From Apricaphanius iberus (lineage: Eukaryota > Chordata > Actinopteri > Cyprinodontiformes > Aphaniidae): a DNA stretch of 64,000 bases. The notes under the pieces were generated by a model. That model was not told the DNA's origin, made no database searches, and worked only from the letters and a program-made list of their open reading frames with translations. The stretch lies in the NCBI GenBank assembly GCA_028564705.1, contig JAPXFQ010002904.1:2046001-2110000 (forward strand), read 5' to 3'. Below are positions 21,578-34,900 of the stretch, piece after piece. Numbering within the stretch: position 1 is the first letter of the stretch; the number at the start of each line of letters is the position of its first letter. Both the position numbers and the translations under genes were made by a program.

Positions 21578-23384
21578 GCCACAAGAAGACCAGAAAGATG
21601 TCAAAGCCTCTGTCAGTGGGAGGATTTCTGATTTCTATCTATCAGTCTATTTTCTTTGTTCAATTGTTTAAGTTCAGATCTCAAGAGGCAGGTTCCTGTG
21701 TGGAAAGGCCAGAGGGCAACAATCTCCATACAACCTGTACAGGTCACCAGACAATTACATCACTAAAGATTGCGCAATAGATGTGAGTTCATTCGTGATA
21801 CTTATTTCTGCATTTACATGTTATTTAAGGAGTAAACAGTAATGCTCTGTTAATTAAAATGAGGCCATTTGAATGAGTCTTAGATATGCTAAAAATGAAG
21901 AGGTTTCAGAAGTGGACCAGAATTGCTGTTTAATGTAATAGATTTATTTCTAAACGCAAGCAGTGGGTTGTTTGCAATAAATGGTTTTCTGTTTATGACT
22001 GCTAAAAATAGCCATGTGTGTTATGTTCTTACGATATTAAAAGTATAGAACATATATATACTCTTTTAATGTAATGTAAAGTATAAAACCTAACCAGTCT
22101 TATATATTTTTTTCTATTCCAGGTACTTACATGATTAAATGTGATATAATGAAAACTGTAACCAAATTATCTTTAGTCAATAATTTATAAAATGGATGAA
22201 TGGATGAATGAATGAATGTTATGATATGAAGTTTTTGATTTGATTTTGATTTACTTCTTAATGTTTAAGTTTCAATTTAGAACAAAAAAAGAAAAACACA
22301 TTTTCAGCTTCTAGGCTCCCTACAACTGAACAAAAAACTGCCAGTTGAATGCACAACTGCAGAATCACTGAACTATTTTAAATCTAAAATAAAAACATAA
22401 TTATTTAGACGTACCTATGAGTTACTGATATGATTAATTTCTGTTTTTAATTTTCATAATTTTACATAAATGTTCTCTTATGTTCTAATCACTAAATGTT
22501 TTGTTTTCTTTTATTTTAAATGCTAAATTTTGTCTTTATTGTTTCACTTTTATTTATGCTTCCCTAGTTTATCGGTCTGTCATAGTTCTTTGATTAGATA
22601 TTTCCTCTTAGATATCTTATGTTAGTTTCCAGTATTTAGGACTATTTTCTGTTTATTTTTTTCCTGTTTTCTTCTTGTCATTCTGCTCCCCAGCCAAGTT
22701 GATTGCTTCCACCTGTTTCCTCCCTCCCCTGTGTCGGTTTACCAGTAATCAGGTTCTTAAGCTTTCTCAGTCCATTCCTCACTCCTCTTCAGCATATTTA
22801 AGATCCTAGCTTCAGACATTTCCCTTGCTACTGTTGTTGCTACAGTATAGTCTGAGATAAAGAAACTATAGTGAATAGTAGTGATGGGAAAAAAAGGATG
22901 CCCCATGAACCAATGATGCTTTCCAACACATTGCTTTACTAAATGGTTCATTGCTCGAGGCCTTATCTAAATGGTTCAAAACGCTGCCTTTTGCTGTGTA
23001 ATTAAATGTATTACAGGCAGTGTCACATACTCTAGCCCCATGTGAATCCCTTTTGTAAATAAAATACTCACACACACACACACATATATAAATTGATATA
23101 TATATATAAATCGATATGATAAATTACAATCTATGTAAAACATATCGATTAAACAGATTTGGGATTAATAGTAGACACATAATTACATGTAGTGACTTTA
23201 ATGCACATAGCACTGTGTGTGCGGAGTAGATGGGGAAGTAACGGAAAAAAATGATGGAGGTAAATTTATTATGTATTAATGATGGGAAACATTTCCTTTG
23301 CTAGTTCGTCATCAATGCTCCTTGTTCTCCTGTCCTTTTTTACCTCCTATGGTTTCGTAAGTTTTGTTTCCTTTTTATTAATTA
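21578..23384. other. Intergenic, gene 2 3' flank
   Basis: Contains the AATAAA at 21976-21981, a GAATGAATG-type microsatellite near 22195-22220 and a CA/TA microsatellite near 23069-23110. No gene recognised. Confidence 0.5.
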
Positions 23385-23755
23385 TAGAGATGCAACGATA
23401 CCACTTTTTTTAAACCTATACGATACGGATACTTGGATCTGAATACTTGCCGATACAGAGTGCCAATACCGATACTTCTACTACACAAAAAAATGCAATG
23501 AATTGGAAGACAAATTTTATTTTTTTCTCTGATTATCACAATACAACAAATGATGGTGAATTCTATTTTAAAAAGTATTAAGAAAAATGACCACAAAAAT
23601 AGAATTATTTATTATTAAAATTAACATTTTCTGTGAAATTGTTGCAAAATTTCCACGTTTTTGGTATCAGTTCATGGTATCGGTTAATTTGAACCAATAC
23701 TGATACAGTAAATAAGACCATTCTCGGCCCCGATATTAGTATCGGTGCATCCCTA
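23385..23755. mobile_element. hAT-like MITE
   Basis: 371 bp. The left end TAGAGATGCAACGATAC is inverted at the right end as GTATCGGTGCATCCCTA with a few mismatches, and CGATAC words recur inside. Ends of the TAGNG type suggest the hAT superfamily. The flanking 8-mers (ATTAATTA and ATTAAAAC) match only partly. Confidence 0.65.
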
Positions 23756-25214
23756 ATTAAAACTCACTCTGACTGCATTTGGGTCCTAGATTCTTTGTAA
23801 ACATGACAAGGAGGGGCAATTCAGTTTACACTACAGCCCGTCCAAGAACATACTGCATAACAACACCAAAAAATAAATAGAAAAGGCGCAGATAGACTGG
23901 GAGTAGCGCTCCTTTTAGTCACATTAGGTAAGAGGAAAATTGGTAGGTGGAAACAAAAATCTAAACTTCTCAGACCTGGCCCCTACAGGGTGCAGAGTGG
24001 AAGTGCAGAAAAAAGAAAAAAAAAACTCCATGCACTGAAGCATATGTATCAAACCAACTACACATACTGGAAGCACTTAGGGAGGATTATTTCACAGTCT
24101 GACAGCATGCCCACTATTCCTCTGTCCGAAGGGTGAATGGGAGTCTTTAAAGTGCAGTTAGATTTCACGCATGTGTGTGTGCTTATGCAGTAGTGTGAGA
24201 CCATGAAAGTCCTTTAAATTCAATCGCAGTTCAGTTTCTTTCCAGCTGCTAAGTTCACATTGAAAAAAGTCAAATTTTGCCTCACATCCCAAACAAGTCG
24301 GAATGTTGATAGCGCAGCAGCCTTTCTGTAGCACTAACAGCCTGCCAGTTGCTGCCTTTAAGCTTTAAAGTTTCACACGTCAGAAATGCACCTGCACTTA
24401 ATAGCAGACATCTTGTTATCATGAATCCAATTATACAGATGTTTCCAACATCTTTGATGGTAAAAGGCGCGAGACACAAGATCCTTCATGATGTTCCATC
24501 GGAATAGCTCGGCTCTCCCTTAGCTGTTATCTAGGGTCATAAACGTGATTAATTGCATTAAGATGCCAGCTGACCAAAACCAGATCCAGATCCTAGGTTG
24601 AAACTTTTCGGAGGAGAATGCAGAAAGAGGCTTCAGACAAGAGAGCACGAAGAAGGCAGCCATATAGGGAGAGAAAGAATAAACATCCATTCTCGCAGAA
24701 AGCAAGAAGTGAAGAGCAAATCCTTCCTAGGCAAGAAGGACAATATAAATGTTGATTAACTTGTTCATTTCATATGGTTAATGGAAAGGCGTAGTGCCAA
24801 GTAATGGAACTTAATTCACATTATGTAAATTTGAGACTTTTTAGGGTAAACAAAACACGTATGAACATCCCCTGGTCTCAAATTTACTGGCTGAAAGAAA
24901 GAGATCTGGTAATGATTACAGCTGTTGTTAAAATGTCAGTCTTCTCTTTCTTGACAATTTTTTCTTTTGTTTAATCTCAATGTCACAATAGAAATTTGTC
25001 TTATAAGCAAGATCAGTAGAAAAGCTAATATTAAAACTGGATTGATCTAAGCCCTCCCAGAGTATGTACATGCCTTATCAACTGTGAAGGGAAAGCTCAG
25101 CACTTATTTTATAAGATGGCATACAATAGATCAGCATGGTAACTTTTCCTGAGACAAGTACAGAAAACTAACTGAACAGTTTTCAAATCTTAAGTTTTGA
25201 TTGTAAGCTTCTTT
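23756..25214. other. Intergenic, nothing recognised
   Basis: AT-rich with a few short open frames lacking recognisable domains. No inverted ends or coding remnants identified. Confidence 0.4.
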
Positions 25215-25345
25215 GTTTTTACTAACATGGTTCTGTGTTTGTGATGAGGATATTATTGGAATGTTTGAAAAGAATATAGGAAGAGCGTTGGATATTTCGC
25301 CTTCAACAGTGCATATCATTAAGAAATCTGGAGAAATTTGAACGA
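25215..25345 (+). mobile_element. Transposase N-terminal remnant (helix-turn-helix part)
   Basis: A short translation, IIGMFEKNIGRALDISPSTV, looks like the DNA-binding domain of a Tc1/mariner-type transposase. It runs into a stop and is not followed by catalytic sequence. Confidence 0.4.
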
Positions 25346-26039
25346 GCAAAGGGCAAGGACCTACATACGGTGTAGTGATGTCAATATGAAGCCGTTTGAA
25401 CCAATTAGTTCAACCAAATTTTTTTTTTCGATGCTTCTGAACTCTTTGAGGACATCTGCTGGTGAAAGAATTGTATTGTAAATGTTTTCAGTCAATTGCA
25501 CTCTGTAGAAAATTAATGGTGTATTTAACTATGTGGCTAAATAAATAATTTTAAAAGCCTCTCTGGAACTATGTAATAAAAAATTATGGCATTTTACACA
25601 TGAAATTAAATACAATAAAATATGTTTTATTTGTGTGATTACCTGAGTTCATTAATCATGGGGGATATGAAGTAGTCTCAAAATTGGACATTGTAAGCCA
25701 GTTGCTGCGTACAAATAACACAGTGCACCTAAAAAATATAACAGTTTTTTTTTAAAGATATATCTTTTTATGGGATGTGTGTGTGATTCCACAATTTAAT
25801 TATTCCACATATATTCACATTATGTAACACAATATGTAATTACATCCACAAACCCCACCTAAAACTGTGCCAAAAGGAAGCCCTATGTTAACAGTGTCCA
25901 GAAGCGTTGTTGACTTCTCTGGGCTCTGAGGCATCTGGGATGGACCATAACACATTGGAAACATCTTCTATGGTAAGAAGAGTATTTTAACTATTTTTGG
26001 GAGAAACAGTTGCTGTGTTCTCTGGACCAAAGGAGAAAA

Positions 26040-26345
26040 GGATTATTCAGACTGTTACCAGCAACAAGTCCAAAAATCCAGGATTTGTCATTTTAAGGGG
26101 TTGTATCATTGCTTTTTGATACCTGCCATTTCTTTGATGGCACCATTAATGCTGAAAAATACATAGAGATTTTGTAGCACAATATGCTGCCTACAAGAAT
26201 ACATCTTTTCAAGGGACTTCCATGCATATTTCAACAAGACAATGCAGATACTTGACTGGCCTTCCTGCAGTCCTGACCTGTCTCCAACTGAGAATACATG
26301 GTGGATTATTTGCGACAATCAAGACCACATACTGTTGCCCACTTT
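26040..26345 (+). mobile_element. Tc1/mariner-type transposase remnant
   Basis: Several frames together give FQQDNAD and, after a frame change, WPSCSPDLSPTENTW, the blocks around the second and third catalytic acids of Tc1-like DDE transposases. Multiple stops make it a fossil. Confidence 0.6.
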
Positions 26346-26789
26346 AAAACATTTTTTGAAGGAAGAATGTGAAAAAAATTACCCCATATGGGCTCAATTT
26401 AAGGTCATAAATATTTTATAGCTGCATGTGTACGCTTGCACATTGTCACTTAGGTAAGGGTATTCGTATAAATGTTTGTGTTTCATCAAGTTTAGGGTTT
26501 CCTGGGGTGCTCTTAAGGTCCAACATTTTTAATATTAAGCTGAACTCAAGGATCTGCATGTTTATTTAAAAAAAAATTACATTCATTTCTTACAGTGCAG
26601 CAGTTATTAACATTTAAACAAGTATTGTCAAAGTGCTTTAGATGATATATGTATATAATTATTTTAACCTCTATTCTGAGTCACAGAGAGGTAGTTTAAT
26701 GATATCAGAACATTTAGATAGGTAAGACAACTGCTAGTCCCTAAGCATGTGGTTATAAGTGTAAAATTGAAGTGAAGTTGTGTCTTTTT

Positions 26790-27150
26790 CTCAGTTCCAA
26801 GGTTGTCTATAGCACAGAATCAGCCTTCTTTATCAGGTTGTTTAGCCTTTTTAAGTCGCTGGCTCGATTGCTGCTACCCCAGAATTTCATGGTTGAAGGG
26901 ATTTTCTCCGCAACAGACTTGTAGAAAATCTGCAACATCTTGCTGCAAACCTTGAAGGACCTAAGCCTCCTCCAGAAGACCAGTCTGATCTGTCCCTAGT
27001 AGACACTAGACACTTCACTGCTCCAGTCCAGTCTGATGTCCAGGCGAACTCCTATGTATTTATAGTGGCGGTCAGTGTGGTGGAACTGCTGCTGTAGAAA
27101 GCCAACTCCAGCTCCTTTGTTCTCCCCACATTAACTACTGCAATGTAAGA
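26790..27150 (-). mobile_element. LINE ORF2 C-terminal remnant
   Basis: On the minus strand, short stretches resemble the end of LINE reverse transcriptases of fish (LRSFKVCSKMLQIFYKSV, then a WGSSNRASDLKRLN-type block), interrupted by frame breaks. Clade not assigned. Confidence 0.45.
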
Positions 27151-28044
27151 ACTGAATGTACATTTTTTTTAAATCATGCAGATCCCTAAGTTTAGTTTAT
27201 TATGAAAAATGTTGGACCTTAAAGGAAAATACTGTCCACGAAAGATCCACAGGGTTAATTTGGAGGAGTCTTCGAATTGGGGCCACATTTTTCATAGTAA
27301 AATGTGAACTCCCAAGGATCCAATGGGCAAATTAAGAACCAGCCTCCGGTTATTTTCACCTGGATAACTCATTCATCTGGCTGACTCATTAGCCCTGATT
27401 CACACCTAGGATTTTAGGCTGAATTTGCCCTGCTGACATGTCCTGATTCTTAGAATGGCTCTTAAAATAGTCCCAACCGTTATTCCTACCATGTGCGGTG
27501 TGTACAGAGCACTGGGGTCTGCTTGGAAGGATGTCCGGACCGCTCCAATCACAAATCAGGGATGTTCAACATGTTGAATTGGCTGGTCCCGATATCATAC
27601 TGTGTGTGATGTTGGAGGAAAAACGAGCATGCAGCTATGAATTCAGAGACTGGTGTGAACATAAACACACAAATAGGGAGTTATTACACTAATACACAAA
27701 AGAGCAGAGAAACATTTAAATACTAACCTACCCAGAACTTCATTACCATGAACACTTTAAAGAGTGTTCAGAGAAATATCAGTGTAGCAGACTTTATTAC
27801 CAAGTCAGTTACAAATTATGTTTATTCTTACTTTAATGTGTACATAATAGTAAGCTAGTTTTTTGCAAGTTTGGTTGGAGTGTATTTCAAAACATTTCTA
27901 ATGTCCTATTTGAGCAAACAAAAAAACAGTTTATAAAACAAACAAATATTGGTTGGATAAACTATTAGATGTGAAGAAAAACATTTTACTAGGTTTTAAG
28001 CTTCAAAATGTAGTTGGCCTTTTATGGTGTGTGGCTGCATCATG
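27151..28044. other. Intergenic, nothing recognised
   Basis: No gene. The last about 30 bp (from 28017) match minisatellite sequence that recurs at 30602-30635 in gene 3. Confidence 0.4.
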
Positions 28045-28249
28045 ACTGTCAGGTTAATTGATCACTGTAAATTGTCCTTAGGTGTGAGTGTGTGCATGGT
28101 TGTTTGTCCTGTTTGTCCTGCCCTGTGATGGACTGGCGACCTGTCCAGGGTGTACCCCGCCTCTCGCCCGTTGACAGCTGGAGATAGGCACCAGCACCCC
28201 CGTGACCCATAAAGGATTAAGCGGTTAAGAAAATGGATGGATGGATGGA
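28045..28249 (+). mobile_element. 5'-truncated SINE copy with 13-bp target duplication
   Basis: Sense copy of the SINE tail ending in GGATGGATGG. Flanked by TGGCTGCATCATG at 28032-28044 and 28250-28262. The uninterrupted version of the flanks is present at about 30602-30680. Confidence 0.8.
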
Positions 28250-28939
28250 TGGCTGCATCATGCCATGGCTTTGCTTTTTCTGCATTTGGCAGAATAATGC
28301 TGTTGGTTTAAATTATGCTATTATTATTAGCAAGACTCTAACATATTTTTTTATCACACACTTCCAAAATATTACTAATACGCTAAATTGTCTTATTTAT
28401 CCTTTTAATTCCTTCTACTATGTGTAATTGGTTGGCTTTGTTTAAAGGTTGTCCTTGTAACACATTACATGTTATTATAGTGTTGTTGTTATTCTGTTGC
28501 AATTAATGGAGTCGCTCACTATGTACCACAACCATATTAATATGCATTATTTCCTAATTAACAAACACCACAATAAACTTTATAAAATTTTAACAAATCT
28601 TCTATATTTGTTTCTTATTGTAATATTCAAAGTATTGATCAACAAACTGTAGGTGGAATTGTGTCTAAATCAGTTAAACACACCCTGAAAAGCAAATTCT
28701 GCTTTTAACATCCTCTTTTACGGACAAAGAAGAATAAATATGAATGTAGACTGTCACAAATCGCCTTTTAAATGGAAGTTGCTGTGGATCTTCTGCTCAC
28801 AAACTGAGATTTATACGATATTACAGGCTTTTTCAAAAAATCACTTTGATGGAAAAACTGAAAAGTTACAGTTTTATCTGAAATCGCCAGTTGAGAGATG
28901 ATGTTTTATTAAGGTGTGATAGAAGTTCTGTTGGAAAAA

Positions 28940-31900
28940 ATGCTGAGAGTCACAATGCTACTTAGTTTCTACTGCCTTCCAGGTGAGCTGTTTGTTCATT
29001 TACTTTTCAAGTTGAGTCATCACCTGATCACCTAACCCAATGCTCCAGATTCAACATTTTCCAGTTGAATTGGAGTTTGTGGATCATAATCTTTCACTTC
29101 AGGGTAGGTAGGATTTTGCCCAGCATTATGTTAATCATTGGTCTGTTTTTACAGGTATTTTGGCTGTTTGTCCCGATCCAGTCCTCATGATTGACACACC
29201 TGGTCAGAATGAAGCACTTAGTGGATCTTGTTTGTTAATCCCATGTAGCTTCAATTCAAGAAATTCAGAATATAACATCACTAGACCGATTTATGGAATT
29301 TGGTTGAAAGGTACCACAGATGTTAAAGCCAACCCAAGCCCTGTGATTTTCAATTGTAGTGGGTCAGTTAACACCTATTCCCTGAATATGATCGGAAACA
29401 TAATAGAAGAAAACTGCACCACTCTGTTTCCTGATTTAAACACTAGTTATACAGCCAGATACTTCCTCCGAATTCAGAACTGGCCGTTTATGGCAAATGC
29501 TGCTTGTCATCCTCTTCAGATAACAGTAAGAGGTAAGGAGGGTTTTGTTTTATTATATCATGAGCCTGATATACCATTTAATTCAAAATTATTCATATCC
29601 ACATCATATTCAGATTATTTTAATTTTACCAAGACATTTATTTCTTATGGTAAGTCATTTGGGCATTTCTGAAGTGATAAGAAAACACAGTTGCTCTGAG
29701 ATAAATAATGTTCTTGAAAAAGAGGAAGATTTATCTGCCTTTGTTTACATTACAACAAATAATAGCCAATTAATATTTATTTAAGTCTAAAGAGAAGTCT
29801 TTGCTGGAATTAAAAAATTCAAATCCTTACTGTATAGCTACTGACCAGCGTTTTTCATATTTTTTTTCTTATATTTTCAGTGATTTATTATCTTTTTGCA
29901 GATGTGCAACGTATATATTTTACAAAAAAAGTCAAAAGGATTTAACATTTTCCTTACCAAGAATGTATGTTTACATTTGTGATAACTAGTAAACCACAGA
30001 GACATTGTCATCTAATGTGGACCGTCAAACATCATCCATCCATGTGGCAGCATCATACTGTGGGCTTCCCTTTTCTGCATTTGACAGAATCATGCTGTGG
30101 GCTGTCTCACTGCATGTGGCATTATCATGCTGTGCATTGTCTTTTATTGAATAGGGCTGCATGATGCTGTGGGCTGCCTTTTTCTGTATTTGGAAGCATC
30201 ATGCTGTGGACTGCTTTTTTCTGCATCCATCCATTTTCTGAACCGCTTATTTCTCAAGGGGTCGTGGGGGGGCTGGTGCCTATCTCCAGCTGTCAATGGG
30301 GGAGAGGCGGGGTACACTCTAGACAGGTCCATCACAGGGCCACATAGAGACAGACAGGACAAACAACCATGCACGCACACCTAAGGACAATTTAGAGGGA
30401 TCAATTAACCTGACAGTCATGTTTTTGGACTGTGGGAGGAAGCCGGAGTACCCGGAGGGAACCGACACATGCATGGGGAGAACATGCAGAAAGGCCCTGG
30501 GCCGGGATACAACCCACAACTTTCTTGCTGCCAAGGCAACAGTGCTAACCACTGCGCCACCCTGCAGCTGCTTTTTTCTGCATTTGACGGGATAATAATG
30601 TAGGCTACCTTTTATGGTGTGTGGCTGCATCATGCCATGGCTTTGCTTTTTCTGCATTTGGCAGAATAATGCTGTTGGCTGCTATTTTCTTCATTTGACA
30701 GCATCATGCTGTGGGTTTCAATTTTTTGCATTTGGCAGAATCATGCTGCGGGCTGCATTTTTCTTCATTTGACAGTATCATGTGGTGGGCTGCTTTTCTT
30801 CTGCATTTGACAGCGTCATTCTGTAAGCTGTTTTCCTTTGGCAGCGCTATGCAGTGGATTGATCGTTAGTGCCTGGTGCATCATGCAGCATGCCTCTTCT
30901 TTTACTGCTTGTTGCAACATAATGTTGTGGGCCCTTTTTTAGTGCTTGGTGGAGCATTAGGCTGTAGGTTTACTGCTTTTGCTTGGGAAGGAATTCATGG
31001 GCATGGTATATTATGATGGCAACAGGCAAAATCCATTTTAGAACCAAACATTCTAGGACTTTAAACTGTCCTGTAAATTACCAACTTTATGTGACGAAGG
31101 GAAGGGAATTTATTAGGTGGGGCAGGGCCAGAAGTCGAGTTGCACAGATGGGCAAGGAACCCTTTCATAACTGCTTGCAGTTCTAGTTTCCCAATGTTTT
31201 TCACAAGTCAGAAAGTTGTGAAACACACATGTAGATGTAAAACACAACTGGAGAATATGTGAAACCCACATGAAAATATTATGTAAAGCACTTGTAGGAT
31301 AATAAAACTGAAATAAATATTTTTACTGAAAATCATTTGATCTTCCAGCTTCAAAAACACACCTGATTCCATGTATGATTTTAATGAATATGAGGCAAGA
31401 ACATGTTTAATAAATATTATACGTTTTATTAATTTCAGTGAACATATAAGAGCCACACTAAACTGTGGAATCAGGAAGCAATTATGTAACTTTGTCTTTA
31501 ACTGGTAATATGTAGTTATGTTCAGCAGACAGATCACTGCATGTTCTTTTCAATTGAAACTAGTTTTTCATCAACATTAAGGATCATGCAATAGAATGAA
31601 ATAAAACATCATTGGAATAGAATTGAAGCATCACATTCTAAGATTGAGGTGCTAAAATGCTAATTGGAAAACATAATTTATGTATTTTTACGTTTTCATG
31701 GAAAAACTGCAGTGAACAATAAAGCTGTCATTTATGTTTTAAAGGAACAAACAGTTTCTTAATATGGCCACTCACCAGGTTTTTCAGTCTGGAGCTCAGA
31801 GTGGTTTAGGAGGTAGGGAGCTCGTCCTGTAACTAGTGGGTTGCCAGTTTGAATTCCTGCTCTGTGTGTCTGTCTCAGTCACCTTGCTATTGTGTCTGTG

Positions 31901-34900
31901 GGCAAGACAGTGTTCAGAGAACCCAGTAGAGCAGATTGTAAACGTAACTGGCAGACTCATTGTGTGAATGACTGATTGTAGTTTTAAAATCAATTTTATA
32001 CTTTATATGGATTTCACTAAAGTTTACTTTCCACAAGGAGGTTATGTTTTCTAAGAAACAGGAATGATGTTATTAATTTAATTTAAAAAATAATCTACAC
32101 AAATGGTATATAAAACAAAACACTTCACGCAATACAAATTACAAGGTTACTTTTAAAGAGAAAAAATAACACTATTTAAAAAAAAGAATAAAACCTTCAC
32201 TTGACTTAACACAATGATCAAATCAATGGACAAAGCATATATATAAACAGGAAGTGCTGGGCCGGCAACTGCTATACAACTATTCTGCATACAAAATAAT
32301 TTTGTCAAACATTTTCATAGGTTTCACACTTTCTCACCCTGAAAATGCTCCAAATTCATACAAGATTTACACATGTTTTTTTTACATCATGTTATTTTGT
32401 TATCACAAAAGATTTTGCCCATGTGAAATAATTTTTTCCCCCACAATACATGTTACACTCTGTAACCTGTCTGCTTTTTTTGAAATCCCAGATTCTCCTT
32501 GGAATCCCAGCATTGACATCCCTGTTAGTGATCTAAAGGAGCATCAGTCTGTCTTTATAACCTGCTCAGCTTTGACTCCCTGTCCACACTCATCTCCTGA
32601 ACTCACCTGGAATCTCCAACAAGACTCTCACAGACAAACAGAGAAAAACATAAATGGAACCTTTACAACTAAAATCCACGAGAACATCACTCTGTCAGAC
32701 ACACATGATGGATACAACATCAGATGTTCTGCCAGATATCATGTGAAAGGAGGAAACAAGACAGCAGAGACAGAAGTGACCCTCAGTGTTTCATGTAAGT
32801 GATCCTGTCAGCAGGTCATAGTTCAGCCTATTCTGATCAATAAGGTTAATGTGTGTCCCATTTTCCTCAGATGCTCCTAAAGACACCTCAGCATCCATCA
32901 ATCCATCAGGTTTGGAGTCAGCAGGTAGCTGGGTGGAGCTGAGCTGCTCCAGCAGAGCCAAGCCTCCTCCCAGCTTCACCTGGTTCAGGAACAGCAAACA
33001 TGGAGCCATTAATGTATCTGTGGGGCAGGTTTACAGCTTCAATGCTACAGAGGGAGGAGAGTATTACTGTGTTGCTAACAATGACCTGGGTAATCAGAGA
33101 TCATCAGTGATTATGTTTAGCCTTAAAGGTAAATATTTAACTGCACTAAATCTAGCTCTAGCACTTAAATGTATTCTTTCTGTATTAGTTTTTATTTTGC
33201 TTTGATTCTTATGTTTTTGCAACCTTTAGCAAAGGCCAATTTGCCCTTTGTGCCAATTACGGTGGGAATATCAGTGGCTGTTTTCCTTGTCGTTTGCCTA
33301 GTTCTAGCTGTTGGGTGAGTATTGAAATTAAAATTATTTTAGACAATGTACTCACGCAATTGCTTAGCCGCCCGCCCCCCCAAATGTTTCAATTGTTTAA
33401 ATTTTTGTGGAGTAACTAGGCATGTTTCTTTGGAACTAATTATTAATACTAATTATTATAACTAATTATGACTTATTATTAGAATTAAGAAACATGTACA
33501 AATATGTAAACCGAATACATTAAAAGGAATAAAATTTATATACTGTTAATTTAGATTTTTTTTAGTTAAATTTAAAAATTCATTAAAATAAAATTTAAAA
33601 TAGCTTTTTAATATTCATTGTTTGATTGCTGTGTTACCATTGTTACAATTTGATGGTTTAGTTTAACCTTTCTATTTTATTTTAGCTTCAGATTGTATGA
33701 GCTAATATTAACAATTACCTCTAATTGAATTTTAGGATCAGCCAAATAAACCCTATCTACTTTCACAGATTAGACCAAATTTTGATTGAAATATTGTGGG
33801 TAGTGATCTTAATCGAAGGGGCCCCCTAATTAAAAATTTACTTAAGGCTCCATAAGACTTTGGCAGAGCCCTGTTAAAAATCCAGGCTTAACTATAGATA
33901 TTATTTATTACTCTACAGCAGAGAATAAGGTAGAATAAACATAGTTTAATATATTTTCTCAAAGAAAGGTAAAAAGTATCTAATATCTAATAAAGAAATT
34001 ACTCAAATACAAGCAAACTATTTTGTAAAACGTACCTACCTACCTACCTGAAACACTTTCCTTGTTTTCTTTTAAATTACACTATTACCTAAATGACTGT
34101 GTAAAACTTTTGGTTTCCCATTAGACTTCTACAGCTGGAAGTAAACTGAATTAACTAACAACAATATAACGGTTCCTAAGATCTCATCTTCCGGTGTGAA
34201 CAATTTCTACATGAACTTTCAGTTGTTTACTGTAATTTCAGCTCAGATTAATTTGGCTTGAAATGCTTTTACATCTCAACTGCACTGAGAAGAAAGCAAC
34301 TTTGCTATTGATTAAATAGACTTTTGCAATAACCTGCTTTCTATATTTAATGTTTTTTATTCAACAGAAATGTTGAAACTGAATACACATTTCAACTACA
34401 ATTTAGTTTATTTATTTAAAGTTTTTCTCAGCTGCTTTGGTGCATTTCTCACAGCAGAATTAAAATTTGCAAAACTGCTAAGGCGTTTCTAAAAACAGTT
34501 GGTGTTTGAGAAACAGCACTGCAATTTCGTAAAAACTGCTAAATATGGTAGATAACCTGGAAAAGCAAGTCAGTGGCTCAAAATGGGTAGGTCATGCTTC
34601 AAAAGCAAGTCCCTAAATCAGAATTGATAATTTGCTCTTTCTTCACCCTTAACTATATACAGTATTTGCCACTGCTTACAGCATTGTGCAGTGGAAAAAT
34701 AAATATCTACAACAAATATAAACTCCCTTTGGCTCAATTAACCTTACTGCAGTAGAGTGAAAGTTAATATATAGCATTTATGAAAATACTGTGAAACAGA
34801 CATCCCCACCCCTTCCATGTTTTGCAGTTTTGTAAATACAATATGCACCTCATGCTATTCCTGTCTCCTGGTTTATACATACTTGTAAAGTAGGGGTTCA

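Noticed and set aside
23377..23763. 8-bp target duplication of the hAT-like MITE
   Set aside because: Flanks ATTAATTA and ATTAAAAC agree only in part, so not claimed.
30020..30880. CRISPR-like array
   Set aside because: The repeated units are imperfect, have no unique spacers of constant length, and lie in a vertebrate intron.
32791..33009. Conserved 72-residue minus-strand frame, seen at several places opposite Ig exons
   Set aside because: It is the antisense shadow of the nearly constant membrane-proximal Ig exon; it recurs only because that exon is so similar between paralogs.
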